Of a stretch of 64,000 nucleotides of DNA, positions 16,193 through 25,913 are shown piece by piece. The position numbers and the translations under genes were made by a program. The notes below the pieces were generated by a model. That model worked only from the letters and a program-made list of their open reading frames with translations. It ran no database searches and was not told the DNA's origin. The first letter of the stretch is position 1; each line of letters starts with the position of its first letter. The DNA comes from Rhodococcus ruber NBRC 15591 (GTDB lineage Bacteria > Actinomycetota > Actinomycetes > Mycobacteriales > Mycobacteriaceae): assembly GCF_001894945.1 (NCBI RefSeq), contig NZ_BCXE01000010.1:62001-126000 (forward strand), read 5' to 3'.

Positions 16193-16951
16193 ATGACGGT
16201 TGCGGGGGGTGCGGAGTCCGGCACGGATCCGGTCGACGCCGCACGGCGTGCGCTCGCCTCCGTGGGTACGTTCCTGATGCCGGCGGCAGACCTGTGGCGA
16301 TCCCTCGGTGCCGACGCCGATGCGTGGGTCCGGTTCTCCGCGCATTGGGAGGAGCTCGAGCCCGACCCGTACGCGGCAGAACAGGGTGTGCACCGGCTGC
16401 GGCGCTACGGCCGATTCCGGTACCGGACGGCCGACGGCGCGCTGGAGCCCGCGGCGCACCGGGACTTCGTCCAGCCGGACGGCTCCAACGTCCTCTACCT
16501 CGCCCGGGACCGCCGTTTCGAACCGCTGAGGGCCGCGTTCCTCGAAGATCCGCTGTTCGAGCGCACGGTGAAGCTCGTGGGCCGGATCGCGCCGGTCCTC
16601 GACGAAGCTCCCGAATGGACGGTGTGGGTGCATCCGTTCCGTGTGGTCGCCTCGGCAGACAACGAGGGCCGGCCCACACCCGAGGGCGTGCACCGCGACG
16701 GTGTCACGCTGGTCGGTTCCCTGTTGATCGGCGTCGACAACGCCGCCGGGGGCGAAAGCTCGGTGTTCGGCCCGGACGGCGAGCGACTCGTGACGACGAC
16801 CCTGCGCGAACCCGGCACCTTCCTCCTGGGCGACGACCGTTGCACCTGGCACGGTGTTTCGCCGATCCGGCCCGTCGACCCCGGAAAGCCGGCGCGGAGG
16901 GACGTGCTGGTGGTCACCTTCGCTCCGTCGGCCCCGTGCGGCGGGACATGA
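16193..16951 (+). CDS. BsmA-like 2-oxoglutarate/Fe(II) dioxygenase family protein
   Basis: The 252-residue protein fits the 2OG-Fe dioxygenase family that includes BsmA and free-amino-acid hydroxylases. The iron-binding pattern is visible as EGVHRDGV (His-X-Asp type) and CTWHGVSPI (distal His), and ARRDVLVVTF may carry the 2-oxoglutarate-binding Arg. A substrate is not evident. The ATG at 16193 is used; the frame is open 23 codons upstream without better support. Its last 38 bases overlap the 3' end of the convergent MFS gene. The 188-bp gap before it holds no recognisable element. Confidence 0.82.
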   Translation: MTVAGGAESGTDPVDAARRALASVGTFLMPAADLWRSLGADADAWVRFSAHWEELEPDPYAAEQGVHRLRRYGRFRYRTADGALEPAAHRDFVQPDGSNVLYLARDRRFEPLRAAFLEDPLFERTVKLVGRIAPVLDEAPEWTVWVHPFRVVASADNEGRPTPEGVHRDGVTLVGSLLIGVDNAAGGESSVFGPDGERLVTTTLREPGTFLLGDDRCTWHGVSPIRPVDPGKPARRDVLVVTFAPSAPCGGT

Positions 16952-18455
16952 GCACGAAGGCCGCCACCGCCACGGCGACGGGCAGGACGCTGACCGTCAG
17001 CATGGTGAGGCGCACCGCGTCGGCCAGGTCCGCGCCGAGATCGAGACCGCCCGCCTGCCGGAGCAGGTTCGGGTCGTACCCGGCGCCACCGAGGCTCTGC
17101 GCCACCGCGCTACGCGCGGCATCCACGGCCTGCTCGCCCTGGGTCGCCGTCAGCCCGCGTGCCTCGGTGTCGGCCAGCCATTCTCGCTGGAAGAACACGT
17201 TGAGAAGCAGCAGGTACACGGTGGGCCCGAACGCATAGCCGGTCATCCCGAAGGCCAGCTGCACGGAAGCCACCGTTCCGGACTGCCCGCTCGGCGCCTG
17301 CGAGAGCACCGTCTCGGACACGGAGGTGGAGGTCACCATCGAGCCCAGGTTGTACAGCCACACGGCCGAGACGAGCAACCACAGCGCCATTGCCGGATCG
17401 ATCGTGCCCGCCATCAGCAGTCCGCCGGCTGCCATGAACAGGAGGCCGACGACCATCACCGGTCTCGGCGAGAACCTCCCCACCAGGCTCCCGGACCAGA
17501 CCACGAAACCGGCGATCAGCAGCGTGCCGGGGAGGAACAGCAGGCCGACGGTCTCCGGCGACAGCGCGAGCACCACACTGCCGAACTGCCCCAGGACGAT
17601 GCCGAGCCCGGCCATGAGGAAATTCAGCGTGAAGGTCGCCGCCAGGGCCACGCTGAAGGCCCGGCTTCCGAACAGCGCCAGGTCCAGTGCCGGTACGGGG
17701 GTGCGACGTTCGTGGCGAACGAACAGCACGGCGGCGACCACGCTGACAGCCAACGGGAGCCATGTCTGGGGCCGGAGGATGCCGTTCTGCGCGGCTGCCA
17801 GCCCGATGACGAGTGCCAGGAGCGCCGTACCGACCAGGACGACGCCGGCCACGTCCAGCCGAGCGCGATGCTGAACGGGCGTCTCCGGGACGAACCTCGC
17901 CGTCAGCAGAAGCGAGATCACGGCCAGCAGCGGTGCGACCAGGAACACCACTTGCCAGCCGGCGGCCGCCACCGCCCAGCCCGTCAACGCAGGGAGTACC
18001 CCACAGAGAATCATCTCGACGGCCACGAAGACGCCGATGGCCGTCGGCCGCTGCTTGTCCGTCACGGACGTCTTGAGCAGTGCCAGCGGCACTCCGAGCA
18101 GCGCCGTCATTCCCAATCCGGCCACGACCCGCATCGCAAGCAGGAAGGCGTAGTGGGGCGAGAGCATGGAGAGCAGATCGGCGACGGTGACGACGACCAG
18201 TCCCGACATCAGCAGGCGTCGAAGCCCGAACGCGTCGCCGAGGTTGCCCGCGGCGAGGACGGCTGCGGCCATCACCAGTGTCGCCGTGCCGCCGAGCAAT
18301 CCGACGAGCTGCGGTGGCACATCGAGGGCACGGCTCACCTGGGGCATGTTCAGGCTCAGCACCAGCGGGTCGACGACCGTGATCGTGAAGGCGAGGGACA
18401 GGGCCAGGATGATCGGCAGGGTCCTCGCGGGGGTCTGCAACCGAGACGTAGGCAC
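16914..18455 (-). CDS. MFS transporter, DHA2-like drug exporter type
   Basis: A 513-residue, strongly hydrophobic protein with about 14 membrane segments and the MFS motif-A-like loop GNLGDAFGLRRLLMSG, then RVVAGLGMTALLGVPLALL. The layout fits the 14-helix DHA2 proton-antiport exporters (EmrB/QacA type); the substrate is unknown. GTG 18455 follows GGGAGGTGGGCG. It converges with the 2OG-Fe dioxygenase gene and the coding ends overlap by 38 bp. The 202 bp upstream, to the next gene, show no clear regulator site. Confidence 0.9.
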   Translation of the reverse strand: MPTSRLQTPARTLPIILALSLAFTITVVDPLVLSLNMPQVSRALDVPPQLVGLLGGTATLVMAAAVLAAGNLGDAFGLRRLLMSGLVVVTVADLLSMLSPHYAFLLAMRVVAGLGMTALLGVPLALLKTSVTDKQRPTAIGVFVAVEMILCGVLPALTGWAVAAAGWQVVFLVAPLLAVISLLLTARFVPETPVQHRARLDVAGVVLVGTALLALVIGLAAAQNGILRPQTWLPLAVSVVAAVLFVRHERRTPVPALDLALFGSRAFSVALAATFTLNFLMAGLGIVLGQFGSVVLALSPETVGLLFLPGTLLIAGFVVWSGSLVGRFSPRPVMVVGLLFMAAGGLLMAGTIDPAMALWLLVSAVWLYNLGSMVTSTSVSETVLSQAPSGQSGTVASVQLAFGMTGYAFGPTVYLLLLNVFFQREWLADTEARGLTATQGEQAVDAARSAVAQSLGGAGYDPNLLRQAGGLDLGADLADAVRLTMLTVSVLPVAVAVAAFVLMSRRTGPTERR

Positions 18456-18657
18456 CGCCCACCTCCCTGCTCCCAGGTCCGACGTGATCGACTCTAACCC
18501 CCGGATTCCGCGTCCCGTCGGAGGTTGGAGGGCCGAATCGACTGCCGGACACCGGCTGCAACGGCGGTTCGGCTGGATGCGAGAGACCGCCCCGGCCGTC
18601 GTCGGGGAGGATCCACCCGAGACCCGGCCACCGACGCCCCGCCCGCGGTCGGGGGTG

Positions 18658-19311
18658 CTACGCCCGGGACGCCGTGTCCGAGAGCAGCCCGGACACGGCG
18701 TGCACGATCGACGGTGCCGGATCGGTCCTCGACTTGCCGAGGTCGTGGGCCGCGCCCGTCACCGGGAGCAGCACGACGGGCGCTGGGATCAGCGGCACCG
18801 CGTCGCGCATCTCGTCCAGGGTGCCGAACGGGTCGCGGTCACCGTGGGCGAACACCGCCGGCACGGCGAGCGCGGGCAGGTGCTCGGTGCGCGCTTTCTC
18901 GGGCTTGCCCGGCGGATGCAGCGGATAGGACAGCAGGACGAGCGCGTCCGCGACGCCGGGCCGTTCGGCCGCGAGCATCGACGTCTGCCGGCCGCCGTAC
19001 GAGACGCCGCCGAGCACGAGTCGGCCGACTGTGCGGGCCCGCATCGCCTCGGCCGCCGCCGCGATCCCGGCCCGGTCCTCCGCGGCCCGCGACGGCTGCG
19101 GCGGCCCCTTCGGGCGTCGGCGCCGGAACGGCAGGTCGAAGCGCAACGCGAGGAACCCCGCGTCGGCGAACGCGCCGCACAGCTGCCGCAGGATCGCCGC
19201 GTCGCAGTTGCCGCCCGCCCCGTGGGTCAGGGCCACCGCACCGCGCGGAGCGCCGTCGGGGTGATGCAGCACGCCGTGCACCGAATCGTCGTCGAGGGCC
19301 TCGGTCGTCAC
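18658..19311 (-). CDS. Alpha/beta-hydrolase family protein (dienelactone-hydrolase-like)
   Basis: The 217-residue protein has the alpha/beta-hydrolase plan: ALTHGAGGN oxyanion loop near residue 28, nucleophile Ser104 in GGVSYGGRQ, an acid in HGDRDPFG near residue 158 and His189 in GAAHDLG. Proteins of this size and pattern (KANL3/Tex30-like) are uncharacterised esterases in bacteria. Its GTG start overlaps the TGA of the upstream TDT transporter gene by four bases (GTGA), so the two are translationally coupled. Confidence 0.85.
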   Translation of the reverse strand: MTTEALDDDSVHGVLHHPDGAPRGAVALTHGAGGNCDAAILRQLCGAFADAGFLALRFDLPFRRRRPKGPPQPSRAAEDRAGIAAAAEAMRARTVGRLVLGGVSYGGRQTSMLAAERPGVADALVLLSYPLHPPGKPEKARTEHLPALAVPAVFAHGDRDPFGTLDEMRDAVPLIPAPVVLLPVTGAAHDLGKSRTDPAPSIVHAVSGLLSDTASRA

Positions 19312-20363
19312 CGGCCCACGGTAGCCGGACGCGGACGCAGCACCGTGCGCCACAGGTGCACGAGCATCGCGGCGAACACCGCCGCCCACACCGTCACGGC
19401 CACCCACAGTTCCGTCCGGCCGACGACACCGACCCACGGCAGCTCGTCGGCCTCGGCGAGGTAGATCCCGGCGACGCCGTACATCCCGAGCGGGAACACG
19501 ATCGACCACAGGCCCGGTTCGTAGCGCAGCCGGATGCGGTGGGTGCGGTGCCGCCACCATCCGGCGGCGACGAGGGCGGGCAGCAGCCACGTCGCGAACG
19601 CCCAGAACACCACGACCAGCCCGGCGACGAGTCCGCGGGTGGCGTCGACCATCGGGGCCGACTCCATGGCCACGATGCGGGAACCGGCCACCACGGTGAT
19701 CGCCGCGGCCCCCATCGACACCCAGTACGACGGCGTGAGGTCCACCGGCCGCAGCGGATACTGCATCATCCGTGCCGCGACGAACACGCCCGCCGCGGCG
19801 TAGAGGAACAGGCCCACCGACCACGCGAACACCGCCACCAGCGACAGCGGCCGGCGCAGGTCGTCGTAGACCGGCTCGAGGGTCGCCGCGGCGAGTGCGA
19901 CCGACTGGGCTGCGACCACCCACACGAACCAGCTGCCGTTGGCCTTGGCGATCACCGGGCGCCGGCGGGTGCCGAGCACCGCCGTCCACGGGATGACGTA
20001 GCCGAGCACGAGCCACGTCGCGGCCGCGGCGGCGAGCAGGACCGCGGCCGTCGAGTGCCACCCGTCCATGGTCAGGCGGATCCCCAGCACGTTGCTGCCC
20101 GCGACGAACGTGAAGAATCCGAATGCGCGGCTCGCGTCGGTGAGGTCGGTGCGGACCTCGTCGCGGAACCGCACGAGCCGCCACCCGGTCAGCGCGAGCA
20201 GGACGACGTAGGCGACGGCAGAGACCAGCAGCAACGCGGCCGACACCGTCGTCAGGCCGTGCAGATGCATGCCGATCGACACGATGCCGGTCGCCATCAC
20301 GAGCGCGAAGTAGCCGGGGTCGAGCGTGCGGGCGCACCCGCGGAGACCGTCGAGAACCGTCAC
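19308..20363 (-). CDS. TDT family transporter (TehA/SLAC1/Mae1-like)
   Basis: A 351-residue membrane protein with about ten hydrophobic segments and the family signature near the N-terminus (DPGYFALVMATGIVSIG). TDT proteins are anion channels or C4-dicarboxylate/sulfite transporters. Which anion is carried cannot be told from sequence. The start is GTG 20363 with a weak ribosome site. It overlaps the downstream hydrolase gene by GTGA. Confidence 0.88.
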   Translation of the reverse strand: MTVLDGLRGCARTLDPGYFALVMATGIVSIGMHLHGLTTVSAALLLVSAVAYVVLLALTGWRLVRFRDEVRTDLTDASRAFGFFTFVAGSNVLGIRLTMDGWHSTAAVLLAAAAATWLVLGYVIPWTAVLGTRRRPVIAKANGSWFVWVVAAQSVALAAATLEPVYDDLRRPLSLVAVFAWSVGLFLYAAAGVFVAARMMQYPLRPVDLTPSYWVSMGAAAITVVAGSRIVAMESAPMVDATRGLVAGLVVVFWAFATWLLPALVAAGWWRHRTHRIRLRYEPGLWSIVFPLGMYGVAGIYLAEADELPWVGVVGRTELWVAVTVWAAVFAAMLVHLWRTVLRPRPATVGR

Positions 20364-20421
20364 AGCCGCACGCTACCGCCGGGGTGCCCGTCCGGATCGG
20401 CGCGGGTCCGCACGGCACCGC

Positions 20422-21288
20422 TCACTTGACCAGCCGCGACAGCCGCCGGTCCGCGAGGATCCTGCCGCCGGTCTGGCACGTGGGGCAGTATTGGAAGGAG
20501 CGCTCGGCGTAGGCGACCTCGCGGACGGTGTCGCCGCACTCCGGGCAGGGCAGCCCGGTGCGGGCGTGGACCCGCATCCCCGACCGCTTCTCGCCTTTGA
20601 GCCGCGCGGCGTCCTGCCCCACGGAACGGGTGACGGCGTCGAGCAGCACCGTGCGCATCGCGTCGTACAGCGCCTGTCGTTGCTCGTCGCCGAGCCGGCC
20701 CGCCGGCGCGAACGGCGACAGCCGGGCGACGTGCAGGATCTCGTCGGAGTAGGCGTTGCCGATCCCGGCGAGCACCTGCTGGTCGGTGAGGGCGGTCTTC
20801 AGGCGGGCGGTGCTGCCGGCCAGTCGCGCGGCCAGCTCGTCGGCGGCGACGGCCAGGGCGTCGGGACCGAGCCGGGCGATGCCGGGCACCTGCTGCGGGC
20901 GGTCGACGATCCACACTGCCAGACGTTTGCGGGTGCCGGCCTCGGTGAGGTCGAAGGCGGGGGTGGCGGCCTCGGGGGTGAACAGATGTACCCGCAGCGC
21001 GAGCGGGCCGCGGCCCAGCTTCGGCGGGGCCGGCGACGGGTTGTCCTGCCAGCGCAGCCACCCGGCGCGTGACAGGTGCACGACGAGCCACAGCCCGGCG
21101 CAGTCGACCGCGAGGAACTTCCCGAAGCGGGACACGCCGGTGACGTCGCGGCCCTGCAGCGCGGTGACCGGCGGGTCGGCGGTCTGCAGGACGCTGAGCG
21201 CCGCCACGTCGATCCGGCCGACGACGGCACCGACGGCGTGCTCGCGCAGGAACACCGCCAGGGCTTCCACCTCGGGCAGCTCGGGCAT
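20422..21288 (-). CDS. Fpg/Nei family DNA glycosylase/AP lyase
   Basis: The 288-residue enzyme begins MPELPEVE; the Pro after the removed Met is the catalytic nucleophile, and Glu3 is also conserved. The H2TH region carries LAGIGNAYSDEIL, and the C-terminus has a four-Cys zinc finger (CPECG and CPTCQTGGR). It excises oxidised bases. The pattern is closer to actinobacterial Nei/Fpg2-type paralogues than to classic MutM. It is divergent from thyA, with 78 bp between them. Confidence 0.92.
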   Translation of the reverse strand: MPELPEVEALAVFLREHAVGAVVGRIDVAALSVLQTADPPVTALQGRDVTGVSRFGKFLAVDCAGLWLVVHLSRAGWLRWQDNPSPAPPKLGRGPLALRVHLFTPEAATPAFDLTEAGTRKRLAVWIVDRPQQVPGIARLGPDALAVAADELAARLAGSTARLKTALTDQQVLAGIGNAYSDEILHVARLSPFAPAGRLGDEQRQALYDAMRTVLLDAVTRSVGQDAARLKGEKRSGMRVHARTGLPCPECGDTVREVAYAERSFQYCPTCQTGGRILADRRLSRLVK

Positions 21289-21366
21289 GGTGCCAGGCTA
21301 TCGCGCTCGTGCGTGCTTCGGGCTGCCCCGACGACCACAACCACGCACGGGCGATAGCCTGTCGGG

Positions 21367-22170
21367 GTGACTGCCGTGCCCACCCCGTACGAAGACCTCC
21401 TCCGCTTGGTGCTCGAGACCGGCACGCCGAAGGCGGACCGGACGGGCACCGGTACGCGCAGCCTGTTCGGGCACCAGATGCGTTTCGACCTCGCGCAGGG
21501 CTTTCCGCTGATCACCACCAAGAAGGTGCACCTGAAGTCGATCGTGTACGAGCTGCTGTGGTTCCTGCGCGGCGACTCGAACGTCAAGTGGCTGCAGGAG
21601 CACGGCGTGACCATCTGGGACGAGTGGGCCGACGCCGACGGCGAGCTCGGTCCCGTCTACGGGGTGCAGTGGCGGTCCTGGCCGGCCCCCGACGGCGGGC
21701 ACATCGACCAGATCACCAAGGCGATCGACACCATCCGCACCGACCCCGACTCGCGGCGCATCGTGGTCTCCGCGTGGAACGTCGGCGAGATCGACAAGAT
21801 GGCGCTCGCGCCGTGCCACGCGTTCTTCCAGTTCCACGTCGCCGGCGGCAGGCTCAGCTGCCAGCTGTACCAGCGCAGCGCCGACCTGTTCCTCGGCGTG
21901 CCGTTCAACATCGCCAGCTATGCGCTGCTCACCCACATGGTCGCTCAGCAGACCGATCTCGAGCCGGGCGAGTTCGTGTGGACGGGCGGGGACTGCCACA
22001 TCTACGACAACCACGTCGAGCAGGTCACCGAGCAGCTCGCCCGGGAGCCCTATCCGTACCCCACCCTGGAGCTGAACCGGCGCGGGTCGATCTTCGAGTA
22101 CGAGTACGAGGACGTGCAGGTCACCGGCTACCGGCACCACCCGCCCATCAAGGCCCCGGTCGCGGTATGA
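21367..22170 (+). CDS. thyA: Thymidylate synthase
   Basis: ThyA methylates dUMP to dTMP using methylene-tetrahydrofolate. The 267 residues carry [11 protein letters not shown], the nucleophile Cys150 in [29 protein letters not shown] and the C-terminal APVAV. Length is normal. The start is GTG 21367. The stop overlaps the folA start (ATGA), the usual actinobacterial pair that recycles the dihydrofolate this enzyme makes. Confidence 0.98.
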   Translation: MTAVPTPYEDLLRLVLETGTPKADRTGTGTRSLFGHQMRFDLAQGFPLITTKKVHLKSIVYELLWFLRGDSNVKWLQEHGVTIWDEWADADGELGPVYGVQWRSWPAPDGGHIDQITKAIDTIRTDPDSRRIVVSAWNVGEIDKMALAPCHAFFQFHVAGGRLSCQLYQRSADLFLGVPFNIASYALLTHMVAQQTDLEPGEFVWTGGDCHIYDNHVEQVTEQLAREPYPYPTLELNRRGSIFEYEYEDVQVTGYRHHPPIKAPVAV

Positions 22171-22664
22171 CGGCGGCGGGGGACGTCGTCCTGATCTGGG
22201 CGCAGGACCGCGCCGGGGGCATCGGCCGCGACGGTGCGATCCCGTGGCACATCCCCGAGGACATGGCGCACTTCCGGGCCGCGACGCGGGGAAAGCCGGT
22301 GATCATGGGCCGGTTGACGTGGGAGTCGCTGCCGCCGCGCTTCCGGCCGCTGCCGGGCCGGCGCAACATCGTCGTCACCCGCGACCCGGCCTGGTCGGAC
22401 GCGGGCGCCGAGGTGGCCCACGGGGTGCCGCAGGCCCTGGCGCTCGCCGGGGACGGCGACGTCTGCGTCATAGGTGGCGGACAGATCTACGCGCAGGCCG
22501 TACCGCACGCGACGCAGCTGCTCGTCACGGAGGTGGACCTGGACACCGGAGCGGATGCCTTCGCCCCGCCGATCGGTTCCGAGTGGACGGCCGTGGACGT
22601 CGGTGAGCGGCAGGAATCCGGCGACGGAATCGGGTTCCGTTTCGTCCGGTACACGCGAACCTGA
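22167..22664 (+). CDS. folA: Dihydrofolate reductase
   Basis: FolA reduces dihydrofolate to tetrahydrofolate with NADPH. The 165 residues show [24 protein letters not shown], the NADPH loop [15 protein letters not shown], and [14 protein letters not shown]. Length is typical. It is translationally coupled to thyA by the ATGA overlap. Confidence 0.97.
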   Translation: MTAAGDVVLIWAQDRAGGIGRDGAIPWHIPEDMAHFRAATRGKPVIMGRLTWESLPPRFRPLPGRRNIVVTRDPAWSDAGAEVAHGVPQALALAGDGDVCVIGGGQIYAQAVPHATQLLVTEVDLDTGADAFAPPIGSEWTAVDVGERQESGDGIGFRFVRYTRT

Positions 22665-22723
22665 CCGGTGGCGCGTCCGGTGGGCCATACTGCGAGGGCG
22701 TACCCCGACCAGGAAGGGCAGCC

Positions 22724-23050
22724 ATGGACAAGCTATCCCTCACGGCTCTGGCGCGACAGCAACTGAAGCTGGCGGCGGCATCGAGCAGCGGCCGCAGCTC
22801 GCAGACCATCTTCGGCGGGCACGCCAGGCATCTGCGGCAGACGATGGTCGCGCTGCTCGCCGGACACGAACTCGCCGAGCACGACGGCCCCGGCGAGGGG
22901 TCCCTGCAGGTGCTCAGCGGGCGCCTGTCCCTGATCGCCGGGGACGATTCCTGGAAGGGTTCGACCGGCGACTATCTGGTGCTGCCCACCGTCCGGCACA
23001 GCGTCACCGCGCTCGAGGACGTCGTGTTCCTGCTGACCGTGGTCAAGTGA
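22724..23050 (+). CDS. Small cupin-like protein
   Basis: The 108-residue protein has a single cupin-type beta barrel pattern: EHDGPGEGSLQVLSGRLSLIAGDDS, then GDYLVLPTVRHSVTALEDVVFLLTVV. Only some of the classic His/Glu metal ligands are evident (His in ELAEHDG, His in TVRHSV). Such small cupins often bind a metal or a metabolite; none can be named. AGGAAGGGCAGCC precedes ATG 22724. Its stop lies four bases from the stop of the convergent carboxylesterase. Confidence 0.8.
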   Translation: MDKLSLTALARQQLKLAAASSSGRSSQTIFGGHARHLRQTMVALLAGHELAEHDGPGEGSLQVLSGRLSLIAGDDSWKGSTGDYLVLPTVRHSVTALEDVVFLLTVVK

Positions 23051-23054
23051 GCGC

Positions 23055-24581
23055 TCACCGCTGCGGCAGCGCCACTCCGCGGTAGCCGCGGTACCCGGCC
23101 CAGGCGAGTCGCCGCTCCCGCCACGGGTCGTACTCCACGTGCGTCGGGTCGTCGAAGACGACGGTGGCGCGGTCGTGTTCGTCGTAGCGCGGCCACGACG
23201 GCAGCGGCTCTCCCACGTGCGCGAAGTGCAGCCATTGGCGCTGCACCGCGTCGCTCACCGTGCGCAGCGCACGCCGGCCCCCGGCGGCGGTGACCACCCG
23301 TCCCAGGGCGGTGTCGGCCTGGCCGAACACGGAGAGCAGTTCGAAGGCGTGGGTGGCGTGGAAGCCGGTCCAGCGCAGCAGCGGCGGCGCGTAGTCGAAC
23401 CGGTAGCTGTAGGTGGGGGCGTGGCGGGAGTGGGCCTGGGCGATCTCGATCGAGGGATGCCAGAACGTGAGGTCGCCGCCGAGGTCGACGGCCGCCCGGG
23501 CGTCCGGATACCCGGGATAGGCCGCGACGACGCGTTCCTGGGCCGTGGGATCGGTGAGCCCGAACATCTGCTCGATGCGGAGTTGATTGGTCGGCAGCGC
23601 GTCGAGGACCCGCGGGAACAGCGTCCCCTCCCGGGCGTTGGTGCCGATGACGAGCGGAACCCGATGTGCGGCACCGGTTTCGTAGGCCTCGACGGGGGTG
23701 GTGGGGAGGTAGTCGCCGTCGACGACGGGACCGAACGCGTGCAGGCCGGGAGTCTCGTGCAGGATGCGCCCGCTGAGCCGCCGGGCGGCACGGCCGAAGT
23801 CGACCGGAGTGGCGGACCCGAGTGCCTCGACCGCGGAATCCCGGTCTGCGCCGAGCAGTTCGACGAAACGTCGCGCCCACTCGGCCGCATGCTCGGCGTC
23901 GACGACGAGGTTGGGTGCCGAACTCTGGGCGACGGCGCGGGCGAACAGTCCTTCGGCCGCCGGGGTGGCGAGCAGCGTGGTCACGGCATTGCCGCCGGCG
24001 GACTCGCCGAAGATCGTGATGTTGTCGGGGTCGCCGCCGAAGGCGGCGATGTTGCGGCGCACCCACGCCAGCGCGGCAACCTGGTCGCGTAGTCCGAGAT
24101 TGGAGTCGAACGGTCTTTCGGCCGTGGAGAATTCGGTGAAGTCGAGATAGCCGAGGCTGCCGAGCCGGTAGTTGATCGACACGTAGATCAGGTCACCGCG
24201 GCGTACCAGCGATTCCCCGCCGTAGAGCGGCAGCGCCGTAGTGCCCAGCGTGTAGGCGCCGCCGTGGATGAACACCATCACCGGTCGGGGTGCCGCGGCG
24301 GGGGCCGCGGGTGCCAGCACGTTGAGCGTCAGGCAGTCCTCGCTCGCGGGCTGCTGTTTCCGGAAGCCGATGGTCAGGCCCCGTGGGTGCTGGCTCGCCG
24401 CGGCACCGAAGTGCGTGGCGTCGCGCTCGCCGGTCCACGGCTGCACCGGTTGCGGGGCGCGCAGTCGCAGCGGGCCGACCGGAGGAGCTGCGTAGGGGAC
24501 TCCGCGCCAGGCGAGCAGGTCGCCGATGCGGGTGCCCCGCAGGGCACCGTCGGAAACTGTGACAAGGGTCTCGTCCGCCAT
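23055..24581 (-). CDS. Type-B carboxylesterase/lipase family protein
   Basis: The 508-residue serine hydrolase has the type-B carboxylesterase pattern: early Cys-containing SEDCLTLNV, oxyanion-hole HGG (107-109) in VFIHGGAYTLG, and nucleophile Ser194 in FGESAGGNAV. The catalytic Glu/His lie further on (GTNAREGTLFP region; FHATHAFEL). No signal peptide is seen, so it is probably cytoplasmic. It hydrolyses carboxylic esters; the natural substrate is unknown. Confidence 0.93.
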   Translation of the reverse strand: MADETLVTVSDGALRGTRIGDLLAWRGVPYAAPPVGPLRLRAPQPVQPWTGERDATHFGAAASQHPRGLTIGFRKQQPASEDCLTLNVLAPAAPAAAPRPVMVFIHGGAYTLGTTALPLYGGESLVRRGDLIYVSINYRLGSLGYLDFTEFSTAERPFDSNLGLRDQVAALAWVRRNIAAFGGDPDNITIFGESAGGNAVTTLLATPAAEGLFARAVAQSSAPNLVVDAEHAAEWARRFVELLGADRDSAVEALGSATPVDFGRAARRLSGRILHETPGLHAFGPVVDGDYLPTTPVEAYETGAAHRVPLVIGTNAREGTLFPRVLDALPTNQLRIEQMFGLTDPTAQERVVAAYPGYPDARAAVDLGGDLTFWHPSIEIAQAHSRHAPTYSYRFDYAPPLLRWTGFHATHAFELLSVFGQADTALGRVVTAAGGRRALRTVSDAVQRQWLHFAHVGEPLPSWPRYDEHDRATVVFDDPTHVEYDPWRERRLAWAGYRGYRGVALPQR

Positions 24582-24619
24582 GTTCGAACTGTACGTGACG
24601 GCCGGTCATAGGTGCCGCG

Positions 24620-25855
24620 TTACCAGTGCCGGCCGTGCAGGCCGTGGGCGGCGAGCTCGGCGTCGGTGTGGGCGCGCAGGGCGGCCCGGGTGGGGAAGCA
24701 CTCGTCGTCGAGTGCGACGAGAGCCAAGGTGTAGCGGTCCCCCTGACGGCACAGGTATGCGGCGAGCCGGGTGGACGTCGCGGCCCGGGCGGTCGCGAGT
24801 CCCGGGTGGACGGCGCGGGTCGCGACGCCCGTGGTGCGGTGCGGCCCGAAGCCGTCGAGCACCGCGGGCAACGGTCCGATGTTGGAGCACAGCAGGTCCC
24901 GCTCACCGGCCCCGGCGGCGAGGCGCGCGGCGAGCCGGTCGGGCAGCAGTTGCAGCGCCTCGTCCGGCAGGCCGTGCGGTGCCCCCTCCCGGCCGCGGGT
25001 GTACGCCGCCCGGGCGTGGTGGCGGATCGACGCCGGGGTGTCGGAGGCGTCGACCACCACCTCGGTCATCGTCACCCCGTTGCCGGCGCCGGGGAGCCCG
25101 GGCGCGGCGGTGCGGCCGTCGACGGGCACCGCGATCCGCACCGGCCAGTCGAGCCCGGCGCGGTGCGCGACGCCCGTGGCGAGGGCGAGGAAGAGCGAGT
25201 TGGGGGTGCCGCCGGCCGTGTCGGCGGCGGTGTCCCAGGCGAGCGCGTCCACGTCGAGCAGTGCCGTCCGCGCCGGTGAGCGGATCGGACGGGGACGCGG
25301 GGGCTTGCCGGTCGTGGGGGACCAGCGGGCCCGGCGCAGGCCGCGGGCGACGCGACGGACCAGGCGTGCGGCGTCGCGGAGGTCGGAGACGCGCTCCGGG
25401 TCGGACGGACGGATCCGCTCGGCCAGCGCGTCGGCGACGGCGTCGATCAGACCGCGCGCGTCGGCGAGCACGTGCGAGCACACCAGCGAGACGACCGTTC
25501 CGCCGCCCTCGACGCGGGTGGCGGTCAGCGCCCAGCCCGGTCCGAGTTCGGGGTCGACGTCCACTTCCGCCTGCTGGTCCGCCCAGGTGAGGACGTCGGT
25601 GGTGGGGATCGGCTCGGGTGGGTAGCGCAGCGGGTAGCTGCGCAGGCCCGGCTCGAGCCGGGGGCGGGCGCCCGGGACGTGCGGGCGAACCACGCGGCGG
25701 CCGAGGGGGCCGCGGCCGAGTGCGTCGTGCAGCGAGATCAGCAGGGGGGCGCCCACGGTGTCGCCGGTGCGCCACAGTCCCTGCAGTGCGACGGGCAGGC
25801 CGAGGCCGCGATGTCTGTACAGGAAGATCTCGTCCACCACGCTGAGCCGGTTCAC
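24620..25855 (-). CDS. CAT-superfamily acyltransferase-like protein (WES/DGAT- or condensation-like)
   Basis: The 411-residue protein is not clearly a named family. It starts VNRLSVVDEIFLYRHRG, contains SHVLADARGLIDAV, which fits the His-X3-Asp-X2-Gly form of the acyltransferase motif HHXXXDG, and has CSNIGPLP, like the Asn-X-Gly-Pro segment of wax ester/DGAT enzymes. An acyl-transfer reaction is therefore a reasonable guess. GTG 25855 is chosen over an upstream TTG. It is divergent from a TetR gene, with an inverted repeat in the 58-bp gap, so that repressor probably controls it. Confidence 0.7.
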   Translation of the reverse strand: MNRLSVVDEIFLYRHRGLGLPVALQGLWRTGDTVGAPLLISLHDALGRGPLGRRVVRPHVPGARPRLEPGLRSYPLRYPPEPIPTTDVLTWADQQAEVDVDPELGPGWALTATRVEGGGTVVSLVCSHVLADARGLIDAVADALAERIRPSDPERVSDLRDAARLVRRVARGLRRARWSPTTGKPPRPRPIRSPARTALLDVDALAWDTAADTAGGTPNSLFLALATGVAHRAGLDWPVRIAVPVDGRTAAPGLPGAGNGVTMTEVVVDASDTPASIRHHARAAYTRGREGAPHGLPDEALQLLPDRLAARLAAGAGERDLLCSNIGPLPAVLDGFGPHRTTGVATRAVHPGLATARAATSTRLAAYLCRQGDRYTLALVALDDECFPTRAALRAHTDAELAAHGLHGRHW

Positions 25856-25891
25856 GGTCCCGACGGTAGCCGCCGTCCTTGACCCAAGCTG

Positions 25892-25905
25892 TGAATCGAG
25901 GTTCA
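25892..25905. promoter_or_regulatory. Candidate TetR operator
   Basis: TGAATCGAGGTTCA is a near-perfect inverted repeat with one mismatched pair. It lies eight bases before the TetR start and 36 bases before the divergent acyltransferase-like start. Position and form suit autorepression by the adjacent regulator; binding is inferred. Confidence 0.55.
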
Positions 25906-25913
25906 ATTCTTTC

